DNA of 34,780 nt. Source: Roseburia sp. Lineage in GTDB: Bacteria; Bacillota; Clostridia; Lachnospirales; Lachnospiraceae. Every line of letters starts with the position of its first letter. The first letter of the stretch is position 1. Location of the stretch: assembly GCA_023662875.1 (NCBI GenBank), contig JAMPIG010000037.1, forward strand, positions 1-34,780, in the 5' to 3' direction. The notes under the pieces are model-generated. The model was given only the letters and a program-made list of their open reading frames with translations. It did not search any database and had not been told where the DNA came from. Positions 8,342 to 17,378 of this stretch are shown here, piece by piece. The position numbers were made by a program, and so were the translations under genes.

Positions 8342-9787
8342 ATGAAAAAACAGGCATTTAACCCCTATTTACCGTCCTATGAATATGTACCGGACGGGGA
8401 ACCCTACGTTTTCGGCGACCGGCTGTATGTGTACGGCAGTCACGACGCCTTCGGCGGAAAAGGGTACTGCGTCAACGACTATGTGTGCTATTCCGCGCCG
8501 GTGGACGATCTGGGGGATTGGAGGTATGAGGGAGTCATTTATCGGAGGACGCAGGATCCGGTGAACCCGAAGGGGAATCAGTATATGAACGCGCCGGACG
8601 TCTGCCAGGGGCCGGACGGAAGGTATTATCTTTACTATCAGCTTCAGCTGCAGAATACTACGTCGGTCGCCGTGTCGGAGAAACCGGGGGGGCCGTTCGA
8701 ATATTACGGCGTGGTAAAGCATCAGGACGGAAGACCCTACGGGTTAAAGAAGGACGCGTACAATTTTGATCCGGGCGTTCTTCTGGATGACGACGGAAAA
8801 ATTTATATGTATACCGGCTTCTCGCCGGACAGCGGCCTGCTGCGCTTTGTCATGGGACTGCGGGGCGGCACTTATAACGGCGGCTCCGTTGTGGAGCTGG
8901 AGCCGGATATGCTGACCCTCGCGGGAAAGGAAGTTCCTACGATACCGGGAAAGCTGTGCGCGGCGGGAACCGAGTTTGAGGAGCATCCTTTCTTCGAGGC
9001 AAGCTCCATCCGGAAAATCAACGGAATCTATTACCTGGTCTATTCCTCCGTCTTAAGCCATGAATTGTGCTACGCGACGAGCAGCTGTCCGCTTGGCCCC
9101 TGGAAGTACGGCGGAACGATCGTCAGCAACGGGGATATCGGGCTTCCAGGCGTCACGGCGCAGAACGCCCGCAATTTTATCGGAAATACTCACGGCGGGA
9201 TGGTCTGCGTAAAAGGGCAGTGGTATATTTTCTATCACAGACAGACAAACCAGCAGAGGTGTGCCCGCCAGGGATGCGCGGAAAAGATAACGATTGAGAA
9301 AGACGGCAGTATCAAGCAGGCGGAGATGACCTCCTGCGGATTAAACGACGGGCCGCTTCGCGCGGCCGGAGCCTATGAGGCGCGTATCGCCTGCAACCTC
9401 TGGGGGGCAAAGGGGACGTTCAGCTATGACAGGGCGGCGTGCAAGGAGACGGAATATCCCTATTTTACGCAGACGGGGACGGATCGCGAGTCCATGCCGG
9501 ATCAGTATATCGCGAATATGAGGGACGGCGCGACGGCGGGATTTAAGTACTTTGATTTCGACGAGAATCACCCGGAGCAGATCAGCGTCGAGGTCAGGGG
9601 AAGAGCGGACGGGAAGCTATGCGTATATACGGAGCCGGGAGCGGAGCCGGTTGCGGAGATTCCGGTAACGCCCAGCTTATCCTGGAAACGGTTTACGGCG
9701 GGGCTGGCAAAGCTGGAAGGGGTGAAGGCTCTGTATTTTACCTATCGGGGGACGGGATATATCGATTTTAAATCGTTTGAGTTATAA
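8342..9787 (+). CDS. Glycoside hydrolase family 43 with C-terminal sandwich domain (second copy)
   Basis: This 481-residue enzyme has a GH43 propeller of about 320 residues followed by a region of about 150 residues that looks like a beta-sandwich (carbohydrate-binding type). Likely catalytic residues are D18 in VPDGEP (base), D143 in NFDPGV (pKa modulator) and E219 in FFEASSI (acid). NTHGGMV near 282-288 supplies the conserved histidine region. It starts 5 bp after the previous gene, with AAAGGCAGG upstream of the ATG, so the two GH43 genes are almost certainly co-translated. The N-terminus MKKQAFNPYL is not a signal peptide. It probably releases arabinose or xylose. The two GH43 proteins differ strongly in sequence, suggesting different linkages rather than a recent duplication. 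Confidence 0.88.
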   Translation: MKKQAFNPYLPSYEYVPDGEPYVFGDRLYVYGSHDAFGGKGYCVNDYVCYSAPVDDLGDWRYEGVIYRRTQDPVNPKGNQYMNAPDVCQGPDGRYYLYYQLQLQNTTSVAVSEKPGGPFEYYGVVKHQDGRPYGLKKDAYNFDPGVLLDDDGKIYMYTGFSPDSGLLRFVMGLRGGTYNGGSVVELEPDMLTLAGKEVPTIPGKLCAAGTEFEEHPFFEASSIRKINGIYYLVYSSVLSHELCYATSSCPLGPWKYGGTIVSNGDIGLPGVTAQNARNFIGNTHGGMVCVKGQWYIFYHRQTNQQRCARQGCAEKITIEKDGSIKQAEMTSCGLNDGPLRAAGAYEARIACNLWGAKGTFSYDRAACKETEYPYFTQTGTDRESMPDQYIANMRDGATAGFKYFDFDENHPEQISVEVRGRADGKLCVYTEPGAEPVAEIPVTPSLSWKRFTAGLAKLEGVKALYFTYRGTGYIDFKSFEL

Positions 9788-9808
9788 CGGGGAAAGGAGA
9801 AGCCTGCT

Positions 9809-12136
9809 ATGAAATATGACTTGAATTTGAATTGGACCTGCAACGGAAAACCGGTGAATCTTCCCCACGACGCCATGCTGGAGGAGCGGCGGGACGCCAG
9901 CTGCAGAAACGGCGTCAACTCCGGTTATTTCCCCGGCGGGAAATACATCTATGAAAAGGTATTCACAGTAAACGGTGAGGACATCGGGAAGAAGATCATC
10001 CTGCATTTCGAGGGAGTTTACCAGAATTGTACCGTCTGCGTCAACGACAGGAAGGTCGGGGTACACAAGTACGGCTATACCGCTTTTGACATCGATGTAT
10101 CGAGCGCGGTACAGGCAGGCGAAAACAGCCTGCGGGTGGAGGCGGACAACTCCCTGGAGCCCAACTGCCGCTGGTATTCCGGCTCCGGGATCTACCGCCC
10201 GGTGAGCCTGTTGATCGACGAGCTGGATGTGCCCAAAATCGTTACAAAATCCTATGACCCCGCAGTGATTCAGGTGACGGCCGACGCGGACGAGGTGGAA
10301 ATTCTGGACGGCGAAAAGACAGTGGCGTCCTCAGGCGGCGGCAGGGAAGCGGCGTCCGGCCTGTCCTTTGAAATTGCCATCCCCCATGCAAGGCTGTGGA
10401 CGGCGGAGACGCCGAACCTCTATACCTGCGTCATCCGCAAGGGGGAGCAGGAGCGGCGTACCGTCTTTGGTATCCGGCTTCTGGAGTGGGACGCGAAGAA
10501 AGGCCTGCGGGTAAACGGGGAGCGCGTCCTGCTGCGGGGCGGCTGTATCCATCACGACCACGGCGTGCTGGGTGCCTGCGATTTCTACGACGCGGAATAC
10601 CGCCGTATTTCCATCCTGAAGGAAAACGGCTTTAACGCCCTGCGCATCGCCCACAATCCCGCTTCCCAGATTACCTTAAGTATCTGTGATAAATTAGGCA
10701 TGTATGTGATGAACGAAACCTTCGACGGCTGGTATGTCCCTAAGACCTATCATGACTATGCGAGATGGTTTGACGCGGAGTGGAAAAACGATATCGCCGC
10801 CATGGTGAACGCTTCCTTTAACCACCCCTGCGTTATCCTGTATTCCCACGGGAACGAGGTCTCTGAGACGGCCTCGCAGAAGGGGGCGGAGACCTGCCGG
10901 ATGCTGACCGACGCGATCCACGAGCTGGACGATACCCGCCCGGTCACTGCCGGGGTGAATGTGCTTCTGAACGTATATACCATGATGGGGATCGGCGTCT
11001 ATAAGGATAAGGGCGAGTACAAGCCGGAGCCCCTGCCGAAAAAGGGCGGCTACAGGGAGAAGAAAACCGGCTCCGCGTTCTTTAACGCCATGGCCGGGAA
11101 GCTGGGCGTCCTGATGTTCTACATGGCCGCCGGGAAGAAGGGTGACAAGGCATGTAAGGGCGCGGCGGACGGACTGGATGTGCTGGGGCTGAATTACGCC
11201 GCCTCCAGGTACGAGGAGGACGCGAAAAATTACCCGGATCGGCTGATGATCGGGAGCGAAACCATGGCCGCCGATCTGCCCTACAACTGGGAGCGGGTGA
11301 AGAAATATCCCCAGGTGCTGGGGGACTTTGTCTGGTCGGCATGGGATTACCTGGGCGAGGCCTGTATCGGCGACTGGACCTATCATTCCTATAAGGGACT
11401 GCCTCTGCTGGCCGGTCAGGGCATGATCGATATTACCGGTAAGCCTCTGGCGGCCATGGCCTTTATGCAGACGGTGTGGGGACTGCGCAAAGCGCCCTTT
11501 ATCGGGGTGCGTCCCCTGAATCATGCAAACGAGAAGCCCTCCACCGGCGCATGGCAGTTTACCAACGCGATTGACAGCTGGACCTGGCACGGGTACGAGG
11601 GGACAAAAGCGGTCATAGAGGTGTATGCGGACTCTACGTCCGTCCGGCTGGAACTGAACGGAAAGGAAATCGGCACAAGGCCCGTAAAGAAATATAAGGC
11701 GATCTTCAAGGCAGCCTACGCGCCCGGCACATTGACGGCCATCGCGCTGGACGAGGGCGGCAGGGAGCTTTCCCGTCACAGCTTAAGCACCGGCGGAAAA
11801 GAGATCAAGCTGTCCGTGACGCCGGACAAAACGGTTTTGAAAACAGACGGACAGTCCCTCTGCTATCTGCCCATCGAATTTACGGACGAAAAGGGAGAGC
11901 TGCTCCCCTATATCGAGCAGCCTGTCACGGTGAAGGTGGAGGGCGCGGCGAAGCTGCAGGGTCTGGGCAGCGCCCTCTGCAAGACGGACGAGCGGTATGT
12001 GGACGATACCTTCCGCAGCTACCGGGGACGCCTGCTGGCGGTTGTCCGGGCCGGAACGGAGGCGGGAGCGGTAAAGGTTACCGTCGCAAGCGAGGGCGTG
12101 AAGCCGGTGGCGATAAAGCTGGAGGCGTCCGTATAA
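9809..12136 (+). CDS. Glycoside hydrolase family 2, beta-galactosidase-like
   Basis: This 775-residue enzyme has the GH2 layout: N-terminal jelly-roll sugar-binding domain, immunoglobulin-like domain, TIM barrel from about residue 235, and C-terminal beta domains resembling those of DUF4982-type galactosidases. The acid/base E350 sits in SHGNEVSE, preceded by the conserved asparagine, and the nucleophile E484 in IGSETMA. GH2 members act as exo-beta-galactosidases, beta-glucuronidases, beta-mannosidases or alpha-arabinopyranosidases. Galactosidase-type activity is the best guess from the barrel motifs but is not proven. No signal peptide is seen. AAAGGAG lies before the ATG, 21 bp after the GH43 gene, so it belongs to the same operon. 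Confidence 0.87.
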   Translation: MKYDLNLNWTCNGKPVNLPHDAMLEERRDASCRNGVNSGYFPGGKYIYEKVFTVNGEDIGKKIILHFEGVYQNCTVCVNDRKVGVHKYGYTAFDIDVSSAVQAGENSLRVEADNSLEPNCRWYSGSGIYRPVSLLIDELDVPKIVTKSYDPAVIQVTADADEVEILDGEKTVASSGGGREAASGLSFEIAIPHARLWTAETPNLYTCVIRKGEQERRTVFGIRLLEWDAKKGLRVNGERVLLRGGCIHHDHGVLGACDFYDAEYRRISILKENGFNALRIAHNPASQITLSICDKLGMYVMNETFDGWYVPKTYHDYARWFDAEWKNDIAAMVNASFNHPCVILYSHGNEVSETASQKGAETCRMLTDAIHELDDTRPVTAGVNVLLNVYTMMGIGVYKDKGEYKPEPLPKKGGYREKKTGSAFFNAMAGKLGVLMFYMAAGKKGDKACKGAADGLDVLGLNYAASRYEEDAKNYPDRLMIGSETMAADLPYNWERVKKYPQVLGDFVWSAWDYLGEACIGDWTYHSYKGLPLLAGQGMIDITGKPLAAMAFMQTVWGLRKAPFIGVRPLNHANEKPSTGAWQFTNAIDSWTWHGYEGTKAVIEVYADSTSVRLELNGKEIGTRPVKKYKAIFKAAYAPGTLTAIALDEGGRELSRHSLSTGGKEIKLSVTPDKTVLKTDGQSLCYLPIEFTDEKGELLPYIEQPVTVKVEGAAKLQGLGSALCKTDERYVDDTFRSYRGRLLAVVRAGTEAGAVKVTVASEGVKPVAIKLEASV

Positions 12137-12219
12137 CGGGGAAAGAGGCGTCGCGGAGGCGTTTCAGGCGAACGGAACGTCGTTATATATCGTAAAGGGA
12201 TTTGCTTCAGAGGATGGTT

Positions 12220-12235
12220 GCCCGCCGAAGCGGGC
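12220..12235 (+). other. Short hairpin immediately upstream of the permuted GH3 gene
   Basis: GCCCGC at 12220-12225 pairs perfectly with GCGGGC at 12230-12235 around a CGAA tetraloop. It ends just before the AGGGGG ribosome binding site of the gene at 12248. In mRNA it could protect the downstream message or tune initiation; there is no T-tract, so it is not a terminator. Confidence 0.5.
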
Positions 12236-12247
12236 AGGGGGTATAAA

Positions 12248-14683
12248 ATGGATATGCAGGATAAGCTCAGGCAGCACGCGAAATATCTCAGGGAGAACGG
12301 TGCGGAATGCACGGTTCTTCTGAAAAAGGACGGCCATTTTCCGCTGGGGCGCGCCGGAAAAATCGCCGTTTACGGCAGCGGGGCGCGGCACACGCTGAAG
12401 GGGGGAACCGGCTCGGGTGAAGTCAATATGCCCTTCGTCACGGTGGAAGAGGGGCTTAAGAACGCTGGCTTTAACATTACCTCAAATGAATGGCTGGACG
12501 CCTACGACCGGCTGTTGGAGAAGGCGGATGAGGAATTTCTGGCGGCCATCCGAAAGGAAGCGCGCCAGAAGCACACCATGGCCGTGATGATTGCCATGGG
12601 ACGCTCCATGGAGGAGCCGGAGTACGAGATCCCCTTAAGCGGAGAGGGCGACACAGCGGTATATGTATTGTCCCGGGTGTCGGGAGAGGGCAGCGACCGG
12701 AAGCCGGTTCCGGGGGATATCCTGCTGACGGAAACCGAAATAAGGGATATTCTCGCCTGTAATGAAAAATATGAGAACTTTCTGCTGGCGCTCAACGTGG
12801 GAGGCATGGTGGATTTAAGCCCGGTCATGGGCGTGAAAAATATCCTGCTGCTCTCCCAGCTGGGAGCGGAGACGGGAAATATTCTGGCGGATCTTCTGCT
12901 CGGGCAGAGCAGCCCCTCCGGAAAGCTGACCGCCACCTGGTACGCCTGGAAGGATCACCCGGAAATCGGTGAGTTTGGCGGTAAGGACGACACCGCCTAC
13001 CGGGAGGGCGTCTATGTGGGATACCGCTATTTTGATACCGTGGGAGTGGAACCGCTCTTCCCTTTTGGGTATGGGCTGTCCTGGACGGAATTTGGGATGA
13101 AACAGGCGGATTTTACGCTGGATGGCGAAAGGGTTTCCGTTACGGTTGACGTCACAAACCGGGGGAAATACCCCGGGAAACAGGTGGTTCAGCTTTATGT
13201 CTCCGTGCCGGGAGAGCGGCTGGATCAGCCCTATCAGACGCTCGTCGGCTTTGGGAAGACAGACAGCCTGCAGCCGGGAGAGACGCAGCGTGTAACGGTC
13301 AGCTATGCCGTTTCGGATCTTGCGTCCTATGATTCCGGGACGGAAAGCTATCTTCTGGAAGCCGGAAGCTATCTCCATCGGGTTGGAGCGGACAGCCGGA
13401 ACACGGCCGCAGCCGGAGTCCTTCGCCTCGAGCAGGAGATCGTCTGCGGACAGTTTGCCGGAGTTTTCGGGGATCCGGGCTTCCGCGATTTTGTACCGGA
13501 ACGGGCGACGCAGGCTGAGGCGGAGACCGAAAATGCGGCGACGCTTACGCTGTCGGCGGATTCGGTTTCCGTCCGCAGGCCCTGCGTTCGCAAGGCGGAG
13601 ATTGATGCAGCGGTCAGCCGGATGACGGACGATCAGCTGATCAAGATGAATCTGGGGGCGTTTGACCCGAAGGGCGGGGTTCAGAGTATCATCGGCAACG
13701 CCGCCTTTACGGTGGCCGGTGCCGCAGGCCAGACCTTTATGGGGGGCGAATCATTGGGGATTCCTTCCCTGGTGATGGCGGACGGCACGGGAGGCTTGCG
13801 CATCAGCAAGGAGTATGTCCGGGATGCGAAGGGGATGGCCCATGCCATCGGCGTGGCCCTGCCGGATTCCCAGCTAAAGCTTCTGCCGCGCATTGTCGTC
13901 CGGTTTATGAAAGGTCTTGGCTATCATCCCAAAAAGGCGGACACCGTCCTGTCTCAGCCGACTACCGCCATGCCGATTGGCACTGCCGTCGCACAGAGCT
14001 TTTCGGCGGAATTTGCGGAAGGCTGCGGAGATATCGTGGCTGTCGAAATGGCGCAGTACGGGGTGCATCTGTGGCTTGCTCCCTCTATGAATATCCAGCG
14101 GGACGTCCGATGCGGCCGAAATTTTGAATATTATTCCGAGGATCCGGTGGTGAGCGGGGAAATCGCGGCAGCCGTGATCCGGGGCATCCAGAAGCATCCG
14201 TGCTGCGGCGCGACGGTTAAGCACTTTGCCGCCAACAATCAGGAGCTGAACCGCACGCAGAACAACAGCCTGGTCAGTGAGCGGGCGCTTCGTGACATAT
14301 ACCTGAAGGGGTTCGCCATAGCCGTCCGGAAAAGCCAGCCCGTTGCGGTGATGACCTCCTATAATCTGATCAACGGGATTCACACCGCCGAGCACAGAGG
14401 GCTGCTCGAAGCGTATCTCCGGGAGGAGGTCGGTTTTCAGGGGATTGTCATGAGCGACTGGGTCATTGCGAGTTACGCGACGGAAAAGGGCTGCCGCTGG
14501 CCGATCGCCGCCGCGGCAGGAGCGGTGATGGCGGGCGGAAACCTGTTTATGCCGGGTTCCCCGTTCGATTATAAAGGGATCGCGAAGGCCCTGGAGGAGG
14601 GGAAGGTGACCAGGGAGCAGCTGATGCGGAACGCTTCGGAGACGGTTTCTATGGCAAGAAAGCTGACGGCGAAGGAACCGTAA
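12248..14683 (+). CDS. Circularly permuted glycoside hydrolase family 3 enzyme
   Basis: This 811-residue protein has GH3 domains in reversed order. The alpha/beta second domain comes first (VLLKKDGHFPL near the N-terminus, SGEGSDR around 145), then the fnIII-like domain (FGYGLSWTEF, then GKQVVQLYVSVPGE). The catalytic TIM barrel is in the second half, with LVMADGTGGLR, CGRNFEYYSEDP, KHFAANNQ and the nucleophile aspartate in IVMSDW. Reversed GH3 order is known from some ruminal and gut Firmicutes beta-glucosidases, such as those of Ruminococcus albus and Butyrivibrio. I chose the ATG at 12248 because AGGGGG lies 6-7 bp upstream; an in-frame TTG at 12218 is less convincing. No signal peptide is visible. 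It is the fourth gene of the plus operon. Beta-glucosidase or related exo-activity is expected. Confidence 0.88.
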   Translation: MDMQDKLRQHAKYLRENGAECTVLLKKDGHFPLGRAGKIAVYGSGARHTLKGGTGSGEVNMPFVTVEEGLKNAGFNITSNEWLDAYDRLLEKADEEFLAAIRKEARQKHTMAVMIAMGRSMEEPEYEIPLSGEGDTAVYVLSRVSGEGSDRKPVPGDILLTETEIRDILACNEKYENFLLALNVGGMVDLSPVMGVKNILLLSQLGAETGNILADLLLGQSSPSGKLTATWYAWKDHPEIGEFGGKDDTAYREGVYVGYRYFDTVGVEPLFPFGYGLSWTEFGMKQADFTLDGERVSVTVDVTNRGKYPGKQVVQLYVSVPGERLDQPYQTLVGFGKTDSLQPGETQRVTVSYAVSDLASYDSGTESYLLEAGSYLHRVGADSRNTAAAGVLRLEQEIVCGQFAGVFGDPGFRDFVPERATQAEAETENAATLTLSADSVSVRRPCVRKAEIDAAVSRMTDDQLIKMNLGAFDPKGGVQSIIGNAAFTVAGAAGQTFMGGESLGIPSLVMADGTGGLRISKEYVRDAKGMAHAIGVALPDSQLKLLPRIVVRFMKGLGYHPKKADTVLSQPTTAMPIGTAVAQSFSAEFAEGCGDIVAVEMAQYGVHLWLAPSMNIQRDVRCGRNFEYYSEDPVVSGEIAAAVIRGIQKHPCCGATVKHFAANNQELNRTQNNSLVSERALRDIYLKGFAIAVRKSQPVAVMTSYNLINGIHTAEHRGLLEAYLREEVGFQGIVMSDWVIASYATEKGCRWPIAAAAGAVMAGGNLFMPGSPFDYKGIAKALEEGKVTREQLMRNASETVSMARKLTAKEP

Positions 14684-14746
14684 CAGAAAAACGGTTTGAG
14701 ACTTAGTGAATGGAATCGCCGGCATAACAACAGAAAGAAGGAAAAC

Positions 14747-17344
14747 ATGCTTCAAGTGAATCGCTTGCAAGTTAATCATCTGGAAAAGCCTTTTGGAATC
14801 TCCGTCGCGCCGATCCGGCTGACCTGGACGCTGGAGGGAACCGGCAGACAGGCGTCCTATGAGGCGGAGATTTTGTCGGATGGCAGGCTGGTGGAGAGCA
14901 GCGGCGTTGTAAAAACCTCCGCTATGTTTTGGCAGTCGGAAAAGGAGCTTGCGTACAAAACGGATTATATTGTAAGATTGAAGGTGACCGACGAAGCAGG
15001 AGGCGTCTCCGAGAGCGCGGAGATCGCCGTGACGACAGGAATCGGTCAGGATCAGTGGAGGGCGAGATGGATCGATCCGGAGGTTCCGGGGAAGTCCTTC
15101 GTTCAAAGATTTCTCTGGAATCTGCGCGACAAGATGATGCTTCCCGGCGTTGATCTGCGGACATACGACAGGGGCGCGTATCTCAAAAAAGAATTCAGGG
15201 TGGATAAGCCTTTTGGCAAGGCGAGACTGTATGTGACGGCGCACGGCATTGTAAATGTCCGGCTGAACGGTCAGGAAATCACCGATGCGCAGCTATTGCC
15301 TGGAACTTCCCAGTACAATCGCCGTCTGACGGTGGAAACCATTGATGTGGCCGAATACTTAAGGCAGGGGAGCAATATTCTGGAGGCCACGCTGGGGGAC
15401 GGATGGTATCGGGGCTCCATGGGATACCGTCAGTACCGCCATGTGTACGGGGGCGACATTGCCCTGCTCGCCCAGCTGGAAGCAGACAATGTGCCTGTTG
15501 TTATAACCGATGAGAGCTGGGAGGCGTCAACCGACGGCCCCCTCGGCTTAAACGACATGATGGCAGGCGAAGAGTATGATGCGGGAAGAGAGGAGACCAT
15601 GACATGGCATAAGCCTCTTGTCAGGAACTTTGGCTATGACCTTCTGATCTGCCGGGATACGGTTCCCGTGAAGCTTCAGGAGTGCTTTACGCCGGAGCTC
15701 ATCCGGACGCCTGCGGGGGAGACGGTTCTTGACTTTGGGCAGAATCTGGCAGGCGTTGTCGCCTTCGAGTTTGAGGGAAAAGCCGGTCAAAAACTCGTCC
15801 TGACCCACGGAGAGACGCTGGACGGCAACGGAAACTTTACCACGGACAATTTTCAGGCCTGGGGCAGGCCGGTCAGACAGCAGATCGTCTATATCTGCAA
15901 GGACGGAAAAAACAGTTACCGCCCCACAAAGACCTATATGGGATTTCGCTATGTAAAGGTGGAAGCGGATTTCCCGATACAAAAGGAATGGTTCAGGGCG
16001 TATGCCCTCTATTCGGACATGCGGCAGACGTCCTTTTTTACCTGCGGGCTGGAAGAGGTGAACAGGCTCTTTCAGAACGCCGTATGGTCCATGAAGGGGA
16101 ATTTCGTCGATATTCCCACGGACTGTCCGACCAGAGAAAAAGCCGGCTATTCCGGGGACTGTCAGGCGTTCGTCCACACGGCGATGTACTTGACGGACTG
16201 TTATCCAGTCTATGCGAAGTGGCTGAGGGAGCAGGCGGCGGCCCAGTTCGAGGACGGCTGTGTGCCGCAGCTTGCGCCGACCTCCGCGCTGAAGAAAACC
16301 CAGGAGGACGGCGGGATCGGGTGGAGCGATTCTTTTGAGATTGTTCCCTGGGCGCTCTGTCAGCGCTATGGCGACGATACCCTGATGCGGGAGCTGTATG
16401 AGCCGCTGACAAAATGGATGACATACCGCGAGAGCCGGAGCGGCGTTATGCGGCGGGCAAATAAGAGTGTTGTGCCAAAGGAGCTGCAGCCGTACACGCT
16501 GGATCATGAGTGGCTCTGGGGCGAATGGCTGGAGCCGGGCACCGACACGGCGGAATACCGCCGGGATCTTCGGAAGTACGGCGACCTGGAGGTCAGCACG
16601 GCTTATCTGTATTATAGTAATCTGCTGATGTCGCAAATTGCGGAAAAACTGCATAAAGCGGAGGACGCCGCGAAATATGGGCGGGTTGCGGAGAAGGCAA
16701 GGGAAGCCTACCGCCGTCTTTTTTTGGAGGACGGCAAGGTCAGGCCGACGGGGCGGCAATGCCGTTATGTCCGTCCGGTGGCCCTTGGCCTTCTAAACGA
16801 AGAGGAAAAGGGAGAAGCCGTTGAAACGCTGGCAGGACTGATCAAGGAGAACGGGGATCACATCGGAACCGGCTTCCTGACAACCCATGAGCTGTGCCGG
16901 GTATTGTGCCGGTACGGTCAGGCGGAAAAAGCCTATGACCTTCTGCTGCAAAGGGAGAGACCCGGCTGGCTGTACCCGGTGCTGCACGGCGCGACCACGG
17001 TTCCGGAGAGCTGGGACGCGTATCAGGATCCCGTAAAGAGAGTAGAATCCATGAATCATTACGCCTATGGCGCTATTGCGGGCTGGCTGATGGACAGCGC
17101 CGCGGGGATCCGCCTGGAAGGAGGGAATATCATCATCCGGCCGTATCCCGACAGGCGGCTGGGCTATGTCAAAGCAGCCTATGATTCTCCCGTCGGCCGC
17201 ATCGGTTCCTCCTGGAGAATCGAGGATGACCGGATTACCTATGAATTTCAGATTCCGGTCAATGCGGAGGCAACGGTGATTTTGGGAGAAAAAACGCTCC
17301 GACTGGAGAGCGGGACGCATCGTTTTACGGAAGAGACGCGATAA
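14747..17344 (+). CDS. Glycoside hydrolase family 78, alpha-L-rhamnosidase
   Basis: This 865-residue enzyme has the bacterial alpha-L-rhamnosidase layout: an N-terminal beta domain (VNHLEKPFGI with PIRLTWTLEG), a rhamnose-binding beta-sandwich (RLYVTAHGIVNVRLNG type), a concanavalin-like region (VLDFGQNLAGVV) and an (alpha/alpha)6 barrel. The catalytic motif DCPTREKAGYSGD places D459, E464 and D471 with the same 5- and 7-residue spacing as the acidic triad of Bacillus RhaB, and E753 in GATTVPESWD is the likely general base. It removes terminal alpha-L-rhamnose from plant glycosides or pectin fragments. The ATG at 14747 follows AGAAGGA; an in-frame TTG at 14696 lacks a good site. No signal peptide is seen. 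It is the last gene of the plus operon. Confidence 0.9.
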   Translation: MLQVNRLQVNHLEKPFGISVAPIRLTWTLEGTGRQASYEAEILSDGRLVESSGVVKTSAMFWQSEKELAYKTDYIVRLKVTDEAGGVSESAEIAVTTGIGQDQWRARWIDPEVPGKSFVQRFLWNLRDKMMLPGVDLRTYDRGAYLKKEFRVDKPFGKARLYVTAHGIVNVRLNGQEITDAQLLPGTSQYNRRLTVETIDVAEYLRQGSNILEATLGDGWYRGSMGYRQYRHVYGGDIALLAQLEADNVPVVITDESWEASTDGPLGLNDMMAGEEYDAGREETMTWHKPLVRNFGYDLLICRDTVPVKLQECFTPELIRTPAGETVLDFGQNLAGVVAFEFEGKAGQKLVLTHGETLDGNGNFTTDNFQAWGRPVRQQIVYICKDGKNSYRPTKTYMGFRYVKVEADFPIQKEWFRAYALYSDMRQTSFFTCGLEEVNRLFQNAVWSMKGNFVDIPTDCPTREKAGYSGDCQAFVHTAMYLTDCYPVYAKWLREQAAAQFEDGCVPQLAPTSALKKTQEDGGIGWSDSFEIVPWALCQRYGDDTLMRELYEPLTKWMTYRESRSGVMRRANKSVVPKELQPYTLDHEWLWGEWLEPGTDTAEYRRDLRKYGDLEVSTAYLYYSNLLMSQIAEKLHKAEDAAKYGRVAEKAREAYRRLFLEDGKVRPTGRQCRYVRPVALGLLNEEEKGEAVETLAGLIKENGDHIGTGFLTTHELCRVLCRYGQAEKAYDLLLQRERPGWLYPVLHGATTVPESWDAYQDPVKRVESMNHYAYGAIAGWLMDSAAGIRLEGGNIIIRPYPDRRLGYVKAAYDSPVGRIGSSWRIEDDRITYEFQIPVNAEATVILGEKTLRLESGTHRFTEETR

Positions 17345-17352
17345 ATATTTTC

Positions 17353-17378
17353 CGGAGAATTTCAGGAAGATTTCTCCG
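17353..17378. terminator. Possible terminator between convergent GH78 and AAA genes
   Basis: CGGAGAA (17353-17359) pairs with TTCTCCG (17372-17378), with TTTTC/GAAAA able to extend the stem after a 2-nt bulge. It sits in the 17-bp gap and over the last codons of the minus-strand gene. T-tracts on either side are weak, so termination efficiency is uncertain. Confidence 0.35.

Noticed and set aside
13874-15244. 456-codon minus-strand open frame
   Set aside because: It is antisense to the permuted GH3 and GH78 genes, whose motifs are clear, and has no family resemblance or ribosome site.
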